Source: Nitzschia sp. pyKryTriq1
Lineage: Eukaryota; Bacillariophyta; Bacillariophyceae; Bacillariales; Bacillariaceae
Assembly (NCBI GenBank): GCA_956465555.1
Contig: OY101116.1
Location: forward strand, 2,604,001-2,668,000
Direction: 5' to 3'
Length of the DNA stretch: 64,000 bases
The notes beneath the pieces were generated by a model. The model had not been told where the DNA came from. It was given only the letters and a program-made list of their open reading frames with translations, and searched no databases. Below, piece by piece: positions 44,800-55,700 of this stretch. The position numbers and the translations under genes were made by a program. Within the stretch, counting starts at the first letter, position 1; every line of letters starts with the position of its first letter.

Positions 44800-46152
44800 A
44801 TGAAGTTCCTCGGCGCTTTCTCAGCTTTCGTACTTGCCGCGTCCGGTGTACCAGCCTGTCTGTCCTTCCAAACCTCCACCACAAATCGGTGGGGCCTCAC
44901 TTCGCGGTGGAATCAAGGCGCTACACGAAGCTCCAGGCTGGCATCTTTGGCCGCTCCGGCCAAGACTCCAGGATCGGCTCAACTGGATACTCCATGGCAA
45001 GAGCTTGGATTTGAATTTCGACCAACGAATAGTCACGTCAAAATCATATACAAGGATGGAAAGTGGGGCGAACCAGAACTCGTCAAGGTGAGTATCTCCT
45101 GTGCATTTTAGAGGATACACCACATACTGTTGGACACTTCTCCTCGCACTGTTCTTGTTCTTGGCTCATATGTCGTTGATTTGTTATTTTGCGGCTATTC
45201 TCGTTTCCTCTTCCAGGACCCGTATATTTCACTTCACATCGGGGCCACCGCTTTACATTATGGACAAGCATGCTTTGAAGGTTTGAAGGCTTTCTGCCAC
45301 GAAGATGGGGATGTCTATGTATTTCGTCCAGACGAAAATGCCGCGAGAATGCAAAGAAGTTGCTTTCGTACCATGATGCCCGAGCTTCCTACAGAGACTT
45401 TTTTCCAGGGCCTTCAGGATGTGGTTCAGGATAATATTGAGTATGTACCTCCCTATGGCTCGGGTGGGGCCCTTTACATCCGACCTTTGCTCTTTGGTTC
45501 GGGTCCCCGTATTGGATTGCAACCTGCTGATGAATACACATTTTTGATCATGGTTATCCCCGTCGGCGACTACTACAAAGGTGGACTATCGACCCCTGTG
45601 AACGGACTAATCATTCCCGATTATGACCGAGCGGCACCCAAAGGTGTTGGTGCCGTGAAGGTCGCAGGAAATTATGCTGCAGATCTTTTGCCGAACATGC
45701 TTAGCAAGAAGAAAGGGTATCCCATCGGTCTGTACTTGGATTCCAAGACGCAGAGTATGATTGAAGAATTCAGCACCAGCAACTTTGTTGGAATTGACAA
45801 TTCGCAGAAGAAATACGTGACACCCAAATCCCCATCTGTCCTGCCATCGATCACAAACAAAAGTCTCATGCAAATTGCAAAGGACGAAGGATTCACCGTG
45901 GAAGAGCGAGAAGTTAAAGTTGAGGAACTAGAGAATTTCGATGAGGTCCTCGCTGTGGGAACTGCTGTCGTCGTCACCCCCGTTGGGACCATCACCAGGG
46001 TCAACGAAGACGGGTCCGACACCGTATACGAATTTGGAAAGAAAGATGAAATCGGTGAAACGACCAAGCTGTTGTACAAAAAGATGCGAGCTCTGCAGAA
46101 TGGCGAGGCAGAGGACAAGTACGACTGGAACATGAAGATCAGAAATGAATAG
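44800..46152 (+). CDS. Branched-chain amino-acid aminotransferase, probably plastid
   Basis: Exons 44800-45087 and 45217-46152 (intron GTGAGT...TCCAG, 129 nt) give 407 residues. It is a fold-IV PLP enzyme that transfers amino groups between branched-chain amino acids and 2-oxo acids. The exon junction falls in VKDPYISLHIGATALHYGQ. CFEGLKAF and YIRPLLFGSGPRIGL follow. The catalytic Lys is in GVGAVKVAGNYAADLLP, and EEFSTSNFVGI and VVVTPVGTITRV hold the cofactor phosphate. Residues 1-23 form a signal peptide ending ACLSFQT, a plausible variant of the plastid motif with Phe after the cleavage site. It converges with the carrier gene, only 40 bp apart. Confidence 0.92.
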
Positions 46153-46192
46153 GGGACGAAGATCGGCTTCTGTAGCGTTATCGAAGTAACAA

Positions 46193-47185
46193 CTAACTAC
46201 CAATTGTTCTGCTATTCTTTCTTCGGTTTTGGGTTGATTGTCCCGCTCCCATATCATCATGCAGCTCTTCCAAGAAATTCTTGGTGCCTCGGTAGAGCGA
46301 AAAAGACAAACCGGTGGCAATGCCCGTCTTCAGAACTGACGGTAAGAGGCCTCTATAGAAGCCTCGGTATCCCTCATTCCTCCAAATCTTCGCAAAGCAG
46401 TCGACCATGCCAAAATAAATATCACCCACAGGACCGAACACAGCCTGCGCCTGTATTCGTTTTTTAACGGTGTCAATAGGATACACAATGATTTTGCTTA
46501 CCGATCCAGAGATAGTACCGGCATAAGCAGATATCCCGATGGCACGGTCGCCGCTGGTAGCATAGTCATATATTGCAAAGTTGAGCCCCATATAAGGGAT
46601 AATTTGAATAGAAGCAGGAAAACAACCTGCGTAGAACGCTCTTAGCCCTTTCTGCCGATACAAGGACATTGCGAACTCATGCAGCGACTTTGGCGGTCGA
46701 AAGGCGGCCGGACTTAGATTTGGATCGGCAAATGAAGACTGAATTGAAGACGTAGGCGTCATGCCTCGAGCTGCAAATGTGGTCCGGCAGATATCGAAAG
46801 GATACGTTGCCACTGTAGCACAAAGACCCGCGGAACCACCAGATAGAAATGCCACTATTGTGGGATGAGGTCGTGTGGGATCATCATACGACTCGAACCA
46901 AGCTTTGATGTGACCATACACACCAAACTGTACCGTAGAGTATCCTACCCAAAGATATGTAGCTGCCAAGCTCCCTCGAAAGAGAGCGAAAAATCCACCT
47001 TCGTCTCTGATGATGGTTGCAAACGAGCTCATTAGACTTGGGCGCGGGTACGTCACAGAGCGATCCAACTGGCGCCGAATCCGCACCAAGTCGAGAGGAG
47101 CCGTCGCCAGCCTAGCACCGGCTCCAGCTACAGCCCCAGCCGCACTATTGTGCCATTGAGGGTATTCCTTGGCGGAATCTGACAT
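46193..47185 (-). CDS. Mitochondrial carrier, thiamine-pyrophosphate-carrier-like
   Basis: One exon, 330 residues. It has the three ~100-residue repeats of SLC25 carriers, each with a Px[D/E]xx[R/K] signature: APLDLVRIRRQ, YPFDICRTTF and YPIDTVKKRI. After each are the usual GxxxxYRG-like ends (FRGSLAATYLW, FYAGCFPAS, FYRGLLPSVLK). The first repeat has RLATAPLDLVRIRRQLD, which resembles the yeast/animal thiamine pyrophosphate and deoxynucleotide carrier branch. The substrate is inferred only from that. It should sit in the inner mitochondrial membrane. Confidence 0.9.
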   Translation of the reverse strand: MSDSAKEYPQWHNSAAGAVAGAGARLATAPLDLVRIRRQLDRSVTYPRPSLMSSFATIIRDEGGFFALFRGSLAATYLWVGYSTVQFGVYGHIKAWFESYDDPTRPHPTIVAFLSGGSAGLCATVATYPFDICRTTFAARGMTPTSSIQSSFADPNLSPAAFRPPKSLHEFAMSLYRQKGLRAFYAGCFPASIQIIPYMGLNFAIYDYATSGDRAIGISAYAGTISGSVSKIIVYPIDTVKKRIQAQAVFGPVGDIYFGMVDCFAKIWRNEGYRGFYRGLLPSVLKTGIATGLSFSLYRGTKNFLEELHDDMGAGQSTQNRRKNSRTIGS

Positions 47186-47221
47186 TCCTCGAACTGAAAT
47201 AGTACTGGTACCAGCTTCCTC

Positions 47222-47398
47222 TTATTCTCGCTTATCCTTCACGAGCGCCGAAGAACAAGAACAACTTGGAATCAAGATCAAGCAAATCACAACAGCTGCA
47301 AAGGCTACCAATGTGATCAAACTGATGTGCTCATCCTCAAGGGGATCGTCGAATTCTGCGTCTAGGTTGGAAGTGGACTCGACAAAGCTCATGCCCAT
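47222..47398 (-). CDS. Small single-pass membrane ORF upstream of the carrier
   Basis: This is a 58-residue frame starting MGMSFVESTSNLD. An acidic stretch (FDDPLEDEH) is followed by a hydrophobic helix, ISLITLVAFAAVVICLILIP, and a Cys/Lys-rich end. The stop lies 36 bp before the carrier start on the same strand. It may be a tiny membrane protein, an upstream ORF on the carrier mRNA, or a chance frame. I know no family for it. Confidence 0.3.
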   Translation of the reverse strand: MGMSFVESTSNLDAEFDDPLEDEHISLITLVAFAAVVICLILIPSCSCSSALVKDKRE

Positions 47399-47811
47399 GT
47401 GAAGCAAGCGATCGTTGCCGATAGATTATTGAATTATTGAGACCACAAAGTTAGAGTTTAGAGTACCGGTACTGGTACTTCGCCTTCGGCCTTCGATCTC
47501 ATCATCATCATCCGCCGATCTGGATCGGCCTTCTCATTTCATCTGGTTTTTGCCCGCCTGTCGTCCTCTGCATGCATGCACGCGCAGACCGGCCGATCAC
47601 TCCGACTGCTTGTTCTTAGCGGCCATACTCTTTCGTTCCACTCTTGACCGTTCATTAGGCATCAGGCTTCCCATTCGACTCTCTACTACTAGCTAGTAGT
47701 AGTAAAGAGAACCAGGGTCAGGGCGAAATGTAGCTTGCTACCTTAGAAGTGTTCTAGCTAACAAGGTACCTTCAGCACAAACATAATCTTTTAATCCATT
47801 ACCTGAATGTG
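47399..47811. other. Intergenic with 20-bp perfect palindrome
   Basis: ctactactagctagtagtag at 47683-47702 is a perfect inverted repeat. A GTACCGGTACTGGTAC copy is at 47463-47478. No gene is seen. Confidence 0.5.
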
Positions 47812-48926
47812 CTACGCGTTTGATTCCATGAACGAGGCGAAAGATTCATATTTTGGATCCCATTTCAAGGCATTATTACTTGCCGAGCCATCATAGATCT
47901 TTCCAATGGGTTCAGCGTCAGAGCCAAGAAACTTGGGCATTGATCTTTCTTTGTACTGCTTCGCTTTCAGCGTGTGCTCGCAAATTTGTCGTCGCGTCAA
48001 CGGGTTTCCATCACTGATCAAGAACGTTTTTCCACTGACAACCGTAGCACCAGCCAGTATAGCAGCCAAAGCAGCACCCGCAGCATCATCATAATGAAGT
48101 AGATTGATAACTCCATCCTCTCTGCCCGAGACATCTTTACCGCTCGTCAGCCAAAAGTTATGTGCTCCTCTCTCCATGGTGTACAGACCGGCCAGTCTCA
48201 AGCAAGCGCCACCATGCTTGATGACAGCTTTCTCTGCGTTGATTAGTCTAGCAGAGCGAGCGTTTCCCTCAGGATCAGGCAGAGGAGAGTCCTCATTCAC
48301 TACAACCATCGTTGATTCTCCTGGTCCATAGCTGCACAAAAGATAGAAGAGTGAGGAGGTGTGATGTCATGACACCGACGACGACGCCTTCCCACGTTCA
48401 AACTCCGACTTACATTCCACCACTTGAAGTGAACACGAATACTCCTCCTTCCGAAGGTCCCACCCATGTTTTAGTGATGCACTCTTCCACGGCACCGGGA
48501 TAATCTTCAAATCCAGAAGGGGGAGCGCAGAAAACGACATTATTGAATTTCACACCTTGGCATTCATCCCCGGTTTTGACTTGAAATCTATCATCGGAGC
48601 CGACTTCTGCCAGGATAGATTCATGTCGATTCTTTGTCTTGGTGATTCCGGTCACTTTGGTTTTTTACAGGCATATTCAAAAGAAATGATACAACGCAAT
48701 GTCAGTCCACATTCCCTGCTTGGACCCGATGCCGTACGCCCGACGCATGAAATATTCCCAGCATACCTTTCCAGCCCGCAAATTCAGGTGAAGCCAACAA
48801 CTGTTTACATAAACTTGTCCCGAGAACACCACATCCCACCACAGCACATTCCGGGGATGGCACGCTCATGGCAGACGAAAGCTGCCAAAATATCGAAGCC
48901 GCCACAACAAACTGCGTCAGAAACAT
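47812..48926 (-). CDS. NAD-binding epimerase-like protein (YeeZ-like)
   Basis: Exons 48926-48767, 48654-48414 and 48331-47812 (introns 112 and 82 nt) give 306 residues. The amino end is a hydrophobic signal-like leader, then a Rossmann motif VVGCGVLGTSLCKQLL. VFVFTSSGGIYGPGES spans the second junction and carries the Ser region and the YGPG turn of extended SDR proteins. Later, LRLAGLYTMERGAHNFW and INLLHYDDAAGAALAAI match the substrate-side of nucleotide-sugar epimerase-like proteins, closest in pattern to bacterial YeeZ. The YxxxK catalytic pair is not clear, so enzyme activity is uncertain. Confidence 0.8.
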
Positions 48927-49556
48927 CACTGTAGATTGGGTGGCTGCAAGAGTATCTTCGTTCTTCACACAAAAATTGTCTTCGGGATCACCTAGAATCC
49001 AAGCTCGTTATCTCACAGTCGTGGTCTAAAATGATCGACAGTGATTGGTGTAAACCTCGTACTCGTAGTCTCCAGTATGATTTCAATGCTGTTTGGTTTG
49101 TGATTTGGTGTCTTGACTTGTTGTTTGTTGGAACTTGGTTGGAACTTGGAACTTGAGTTTCGTGATGGCATTCCGATGTACTTGTACCGGTACGACTGTG
49201 CCGGTACTTGTATGTACTGTACTGGTTCCGGTACGAATTTAGATACCAACATTCGACCCCGTCGACTAAACGCTCTGACGTCACACCGATCGACGACGAA
49301 GCGACGCGACGAGGAGCGACGACCGACGACACCTCTATCGCGCGCTCGCACGATGATTGTTACATTCCTCGGGATCGATTTTGTAGGACTGGTACTGGCG
49401 TACAGGTACTCGTACAGTACTACCGGTACATGTACCGTTATCTCTACCAGTAGTACAAGTACTTGTACTGTAGTCTACTCTATCGTAGTAGTACGAACTA
49501 TTCGTATGTAGTTCGGGTTGGGCCCTCTCTCTACTTTCTACTCTTAGTAGAGACTA
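48927..49556. other. Intergenic with GTACC palindromes
   Basis: GTACCGGTAC-type copies occur at 49180-49240 and 49385-49470, next to CTAGTAG-type repeats from 49530. A gttggaacttg direct repeat is at 49127-49155. No gene is seen. Confidence 0.45.
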
Positions 49557-49949
49557 CTACTCTAGTCCAGCTACTCTACTAGAGCTACTAGTAGAGTAGA
49601 GATACGAGTAGAAGTCGTGATGGCTCCTGGTCGAATTCGGAGCTATTCTTGCTGTGAGTGATAATCGTTTGGTATAATGCGTAGGAAAAGCAACAAACTT
49701 ACAAATAGTGGGACAATGGCCCGGCAACAAGGCCTCCATGAAGTCGATTGAAGCAGCCTGGTGGGCACCCAACAGTGCGCCACACGCTCCCACGATCACC
49801 GCGGTTACGCATCGTGCCTTGAGAAGCTCATTGTCTAGCCATTTCATGTAGCTCTCAAGCGCCACTTGATATTTGTTGCGCTGACCAGATTCTGCCGAAT
49901 CGTCGTCGCCGTGCTCCCCAGAGCAAAAAGATCTCGACACCAGACTCAT
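49557..49949 (-). CDS. Small hypothetical protein, weakly MPV17-like
   Basis: The likely structure is 49949-49703 spliced to 49651-49557 (intron GTAAGT...ACAG, 51 nt, in frame and stop-free), 113 residues. The unspliced frame would give 130. The clear part, YQVALESYMKWLDNELLKAR then VTAVIVGACGALLGAHQ, has an amphipathic helix followed by a membrane helix, faintly like the amino end of MPV17/PMP22 proteins, but too short for the family. The tail TSSSSRVAGLE is read from CTAGTAG-type palindromes and may not be real. The annotation is tentative. Confidence 0.4.
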   Translation of the reverse strand: MSLVSRSFCSGEHGDDDSAESGQRNKYQVALESYMKWLDNELLKARCVTAVIVGACGALLGAHQAASIDFMEALLPGHCPTICKFVAFPTHYTKRLSLTARIAPNSTRSHHDFYSYLYSTSSSSRVAGLE

Positions 49950-50395
49950 TTTTAGCGATCCAAACCTGCTTACGTTTGTAGGATTATTGTATTATCCGCT
50001 AGTCTGGGTAGATAGTGACGTGAGTTTTTAAAACAACGGGGAGTTCGTGGAGTTCTAGTCTATCCCTGTTGCTTGTTGACAAAACATCTTGTTCGCATCA
50101 ACAACAATCGATAATCCAGATTCCAGATCAACCTATCGACAAACCACTATCACCACTCTCCGACCTGTTGAGCCTTTTAGTCGTCTGAGTCAACCACATT
50201 GATCCAAAAGCTTGCAGTGAGCAAGCAACAAGAGGCAACCTGAAACCTTTTCGCAACGCCGTCGTTCCTCGGATGCTTCTTCTTTGGAGGGAAGAAGCGT
50301 CTAGACCTACCGGGTAAAGCTTCATTCGAAACAAATGAACGTATAGCACAAGATGGTTCCAGTTGTTGCTGAACACGGATAAGCCAATCAAACTA
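49950..50395. other. Intergenic, no gene seen
   Basis: This 446-bp space lies between two minus-strand genes. A frame at 50128-50391 has no recognisable content. An inverted aagcttgcagtgagcaagc-like stretch lies near 50208. Confidence 0.3.
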
Positions 50396-51760
50396 TTACA
50401 TTACGAATGATCCAGACAAACTATCTGACTCTGCTTTGGCAGACCGAAGTGAAAGTCCACCAGCAGTCCGCAAAAGGCTTGCTTTTGGTGTGGGTCCTTT
50501 CGGGGATACCAGAACTCGTTTCCCAAAGTTGGGCTTTCTCACGAAACGGCCCAAACTCTTGTAGCACCTGTGAAATGCTGAAAGCGCAATCTCCAACAAT
50601 AGGAGGCCAAGTGCGACATCAATCAAGATGATGATCAGGCTACTGTGAGTTTTCGCGTACATGCAAGTTCTGGAAAGCCAGTGACTGTCTGAGCCGCCCG
50701 CGGCCGTGGTGTGAAAGTTTGCAATAGTCACAAGTGACCACTCCAAGAATGCTGTCATCGCTTTATGGGTGACGGCAAGCTTCGAAAGAATCCGCGCGAG
50801 AAATGCAGCGTGGGTATTTGTCAGATCGGAGGACAATTGGACAAACATATCCTGCCAAACTTTGGAAGCAACAGGGTCGAACTTGTCCCACGCAGTGGCA
50901 ACACTCTGAAGAAGAGAGGTGAACATCACCCTTAGGCTCTGGTGGCTGTAGCCACCCATTTTTTCACGGATGTAGGCTGAAATGAAAAGATGGCCCTTTT
51001 GCACTTGCACTGAAGCGATACTCAGGTGTTCCCTTGTTCTCTGAATAACAATGATAGAGTGTTGCCGGGTCGTGTCAAAAAGCGAAGAGATCTTTTCGAT
51101 CAGGTATGAGGCATTGCCCGTCAACCAATCCCAGTACTCATCAGCAAGCTCAACCACCATGGATCCCAGTTCAAACTCATTGATATCGTAAACTAATCGA
51201 CTCGACATGCCTTTCTTCATTGATTCTTGTATCTGTTCCTTCAAGAGCACGAGATCCTCACGAAGTTGAGCATTTTCCGACTTGATTGCTGACATTTCTT
51301 GGCCTCTTTCATCCAACAAAGAACGAAGATTCTTGTTTTCCTCCGTAAGACGCTCCAATTTATGCTTCTGGTGAACAATCTCAGTTTCTGTGTCAACAAC
51401 CATAGCCTCTGTGTCCGCAAGCTGAGATTTCCAGGGTTTGACTTCATTCTCGAGGCGATCTTCCAATTCAATTTTCGCGCGCATTAGCTCGTCATACCAT
51501 GATTTCTGCACATCGAGTTCCTCTTTCATGGCTTTCGCCTTCAATCGGAATAGTTCCGTGGCTGCTTCAAGGGTGTCATGGTTAGCCTCCATCTTTTCCA
51601 GTTGAGATTTTAGGTCCTCAATGGTCTCATGGAGGGGTCGCGTGGCAGCGAGGACATCGGGCGATGGCTGCGCTGGCTTCCGAGACAATAATACTCCTGC
51701 TGTCGTCGGTGTGAAGATAAGGCACGATGCCAAAAGCAGAAAACTACCTCGCTGTCTCAT
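50396..51760 (-). CDS. Coiled-coil membrane protein of the secretory path, unknown function
   Basis: One exon, 454 residues. MRQRGSFLLLASCLIFTPTTAG at the start is a signal peptide; the frame upstream has no ATG. Residues about 35-190 form a long heptad-rich coiled coil (for example ETIEDLKSQLEKMEANHDTL). A helical region follows, then one strong membrane segment, LIIILIDVALGLLLLEIAL, near residue 395, and a short basic tail. This looks like a protein with a lumenal coiled coil and a cytosolic tail. No family was recognised. Confidence 0.75.
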   Translation of the reverse strand: MRQRGSFLLLASCLIFTPTTAGVLLSRKPAQPSPDVLAATRPLHETIEDLKSQLEKMEANHDTLEAATELFRLKAKAMKEELDVQKSWYDELMRAKIELEDRLENEVKPWKSQLADTEAMVVDTETEIVHQKHKLERLTEENKNLRSLLDERGQEMSAIKSENAQLREDLVLLKEQIQESMKKGMSSRLVYDINEFELGSMVVELADEYWDWLTGNASYLIEKISSLFDTTRQHSIIVIQRTREHLSIASVQVQKGHLFISAYIREKMGGYSHQSLRVMFTSLLQSVATAWDKFDPVASKVWQDMFVQLSSDLTNTHAAFLARILSKLAVTHKAMTAFLEWSLVTIANFHTTAAGGSDSHWLSRTCMYAKTHSSLIIILIDVALGLLLLEIALSAFHRCYKSLGRFVRKPNFGKRVLVSPKGPTPKASLLRTAGGLSLRSAKAESDSLSGSFVM

Positions 51761-52746
51761 TATTGCTTCTCCAAAGAATTTTTCTACTCTCTCAAAGAGA
51801 CGATTACGGAATGTTTTACTCAAGATGCCAGTGGTAGGCGACGGTAATGGTGCGGTGAGAAAAGGGTGAGGTGTGGTTTGTGTTGTCTTTGTCGGATGCA
51901 GGATGACAATGACTTCTGGTGGCGAGAAAAGAGTGATCGCTGAAATTGATTCAGCCAATAAATACCGATAAATCTATCATAAATTATAAATGTCTCAGTG
52001 ATGTCTTTCAGACGCATGATTACACAAAAAAACAATGAGATATTTGAATAGAACAATAATGAATAATGATAACACTATTCTTGCGTGCATGCGTGACGCA
52101 CAAGCACTCTATGTACTTCAGTAGCGCCCTACCGTCGTACGGTACCGGTGCTACTGCGTACCGTATGTATTTCCACGCCAGGGAAACATTTTGTAGTCTA
52201 CAGTAGGCATGTCCCAAAAAATGGCGATCACCTTCCAATCTTTACTTACGATATTGAAACTGTTGGTACCGGTACCAGGTACTGTAGAGCACAGCGAGCA
52301 CTCGTACTGGTACCGTACCCGCACCGCACTATAAGCTACAATACCGGTATGTCTGGCGTGGCTACGTTTGTCGTTCCGGCGCAAGAGAGATGATCCATTC
52401 ATGATTCTTCATTGCTCTCGACCGTCAAGGTACCGGTAGTAGCAAAATTAGACACAGCACTTTTTCGCTGCTTTACGATATACTCTACTCTTCTGTAGCA
52501 TGAGTACTTTTCGCTGCTTTACGATATACTCTAGCAAGTAGTAGTAGAGAGTACTAGATAGAGCTTGTAGTACAAGTACGTACGAGAACTAGTACTGTAG
52601 AGGCTTGAAACCAGTTCAGACTGCTATTTCGATCTTACTTGTACAATAAACACCGCGAGATAGAGCTATTTCCTTATCATTTTTGTCAGCTCCACAAACT
52701 TGCGAATGAGACGGAAGTCAAAGCAGAACAGGTAGACCCCACTACT
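51761..52746. other. Intergenic with palindromes and a duplicated 26-mer
   Basis: GTACCGGT-type copies lie at 52135-52165 and 52260-52330. A repeated acttttcgctgctttacgat (52459 and 52506) is followed both times by atactcta. CTAGTAG-type repeats are at 52530-52560. No gene is supported. Confidence 0.5.
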
Positions 52747-55700
52747 CTAGAACCCAAAATCCGAGGACGGACTTGCGCTTCCCATTTCCTTGTCCAAAAA
52801 GCTTTGTTCGTATTGTTTCATGATATCTCGCTGAATGTCAAGATCCACCGTCTGCTCTACAGACTGCGCCTGCGCCCTGGCCTCTTCCCGTGCCTTCTTT
52901 CTTTGATCTTCGGCGTCCTTATCTTGCTGCTCTCTCTGGAGAGCTGCTTCCTCTTCCTCGGCCTGCCGCTGTGCTTTGATCTCTTCGCCATGAGCAACCG
53001 CGTCCGCAAGCCGCTGATTCTTTAGCTGCTCTGCTTCTGCCTGCATTTTTTCTTCGCGCTTCTTTTTGTCTTCTTCTCGTACCTTAGCAATTGCTGCAGC
53101 TTCCCGTGCGCCAGCCCAGCCATCGTCGTCATCGGCCTCTTTCTTTTCCTTTGTCTCTGGCTGCGAAATAGTCCATGTGGCCGCTGCTGCCCCGTCTTCA
53201 ATTCCTTCTTCGTTATCGTCGCTATCCTCGTCATCATCGTTCCCGCCGAAACCCTCGCCAAGACTGAAGTGTTTTGTGGCCGCTACAACAGGTGGCGGTA
53301 CAGCTGGAGCTTGAGATACGGGTGGCGGCGCAGGCGAACTGACCTCCCCCTCTGAGTCACTATCGCTATCTTCCTTGCTCCCGAATGCAAAGAAAGAATC
53401 GGGGTCTTTCTTCTTTGCTGCTGGTTGAGCTTTGGTCGTTTTGGCTGGCGCTTCTCTCTTTGGTTCAGACGCGACAGCCTTCTTTTTGGGTACCTTTGTT
53501 TTTTGCCGCTTTGGTTGTTTGATGAACTGGACGGCCAAAGTATGTAAGCAAATGTTGTAACAAGTCCACAATGTGTCATTGTAAATGAATCTTACCTTCG
53601 TAACATGGCGGAGAAGTTTGCGCTGTGTCACCGCGTCGAGTTGATCAATTTCAAGGTCAATCTCCTCCTCTTCGCCAGAAATCTTGGCTGCCTCCCTAAT
53701 AATTTGAATCACGCCGTGCAAGTGCTCGTGCGGGAGCTCATTGATGGTCTCCGTCAGAAGTTCTTGCTCCTGCAACGAAAGCGGTCTTGAATCCTCTTCG
53801 TATACCACGGGTTTCTCGACTAGCTTTGGTTCGGGCTTTTTCTTCTTCTTTCGTTCGGGAAGAGACGAAGATACTGAGAAGTCCGAAGAGTGGGCCGCAG
53901 AGAAAGAAATATCGTTCATGGGCTGAATTGCACCGCTGCCCGGTTCGTCAGACGACAATTCTGCCAATGCAGTGTAGGTTTGAACAACCTGTTGCTGAAG
54001 TTGCGTGATCATCTGAACCATCAGACTGAACTCGTTTCTTGAGACATTAGCATTTGGGTCCCTTGGAACTGCGCCGGCGATTGCAGCCATCGAATTCGCG
54101 TTCGCTGCGGCCATGTCTTGTGCTTCGTCGAGTCGGCGGCGTTTGAGACTTCGAGTGTCATCAGCACGCCTGCGTTTTTTATCATCCTTTTTTCTTTTTC
54201 CGTCCTCGCCTTTGGCTCTTTGTATAGTTGTCGCCATTCTTTCGACGTCACGGAACTTCTGGTTGAAAAGGATCAACAGATTGCGAGCGGCTTGATGCAC
54301 TGAATGTGTTGGCTCGATATTAAAAGTCATGGCGTTTTCAAAGACTAGACGTGCAAGTCGCGCAAACTCTTCCGGCGAAGCAACTTCCCTAGCGTCCATT
54401 TTGCGCGCGAGGGTCCTCAAGTCCATCGGTTCTCTGATCACTTGATGATACGTCGGAATGCCAAGGGCAACCGGGTCGACAGGTTCACTGAAGAATGCTC
54501 CCCTCTCGACATCCTTTTCGCGGATGAAGCGCAGTATTCCGCTGCACTTGTCCATAAGTCGGTTAAGTTGCGCATCAGGGTCGTCGTCCTCAAGTCGCAA
54601 CGGCACCTTCACCTGGCGTGACGACTCTCGCCGTACCAAACCTCCACGAAGTGGACCAGGGAGTCCGGATGACCCAGTTGTATCGCCCGAAGCTGTTTTG
54701 GTAGGTGCTGACGCCGCTGCGGAAGATGGTGTTTTCGATGGGACGGGTCCTGCGCTTACTGGAGGGCCAGCAAGAAGTTCAGGCGGGTACATTCGGTAGA
54801 CCTCAACCTGGCCTCCTGTCTTGCCACTCATGATCAAAGTGCCCGTCAAGTTAAAAATACCGATTGCGTTCACGCCCTTGCCGTAAACATTGTAGGAGCC
54901 TGCATTGTTCTTTCGAAATTTCATCACAATCTGCTGATCAATCACGGTCTGGTACCTAGTTCCTCCCTTCTTGAGCTGGAAAGACCCCTTGTACATTTCA
55001 GAATCAAGAGGAAATTGACGCCCGTCAGATTTCTTCAAAGCTTCCGCAGCAAAATGGGCCTCTAGCCGGAATGTGAAGTTGCTTGTCTGGCCATTCGTAA
55101 AGTGCTCGCGTGTCACGGCCCATTTTCCTTGGCAGCTCAAGGAGCCATCGTCGTTGAGCCGTAAAACACCTCTTGAAACTGCCGAGTACGTTCCTTGGTC
55201 TGGAGGCTTCAGGGCGTCTACGGAGTCCTCATCTTCAGGAGCCTTGACTTCATCAATTTTAAGTTGCGGATCTGGAACAGCCGGCAACGAAGGTCTGCGA
55301 GCTTGGCCGGGGGCGTTGATAGGCGGCGGCGCGGAAGTAACGGGTCGCGATGCCTTGATCTTTTTGATTTGAAAGTGCCGGAAGATCGTGATGACATTGT
55401 CGGCTGTGAGAGTGCCAGAAATGCTGTACTTTCCAAATGCATTACTCCCTCTTCCTTCAACGTTGTGGAATCCAGCATCATTCTTTCGAAAGCGCAGTGT
55501 GATGTCTTTCTCTACAATCTTCTTTTTCGAACCATCCTCTAGATTCAAATCGAACCAACCAGAGTATCGACCAGATACGGGGAAGGTAGCACTGGGGGCA
55601 GAGCTTTTGTGTTCATACTCGAATCTGTTGCAAAGACCTTTGGTGTTTTGTGGGTCGGCAAGAATCAAATCTAAGCCCGGGGACCACATCCCATCGATAC

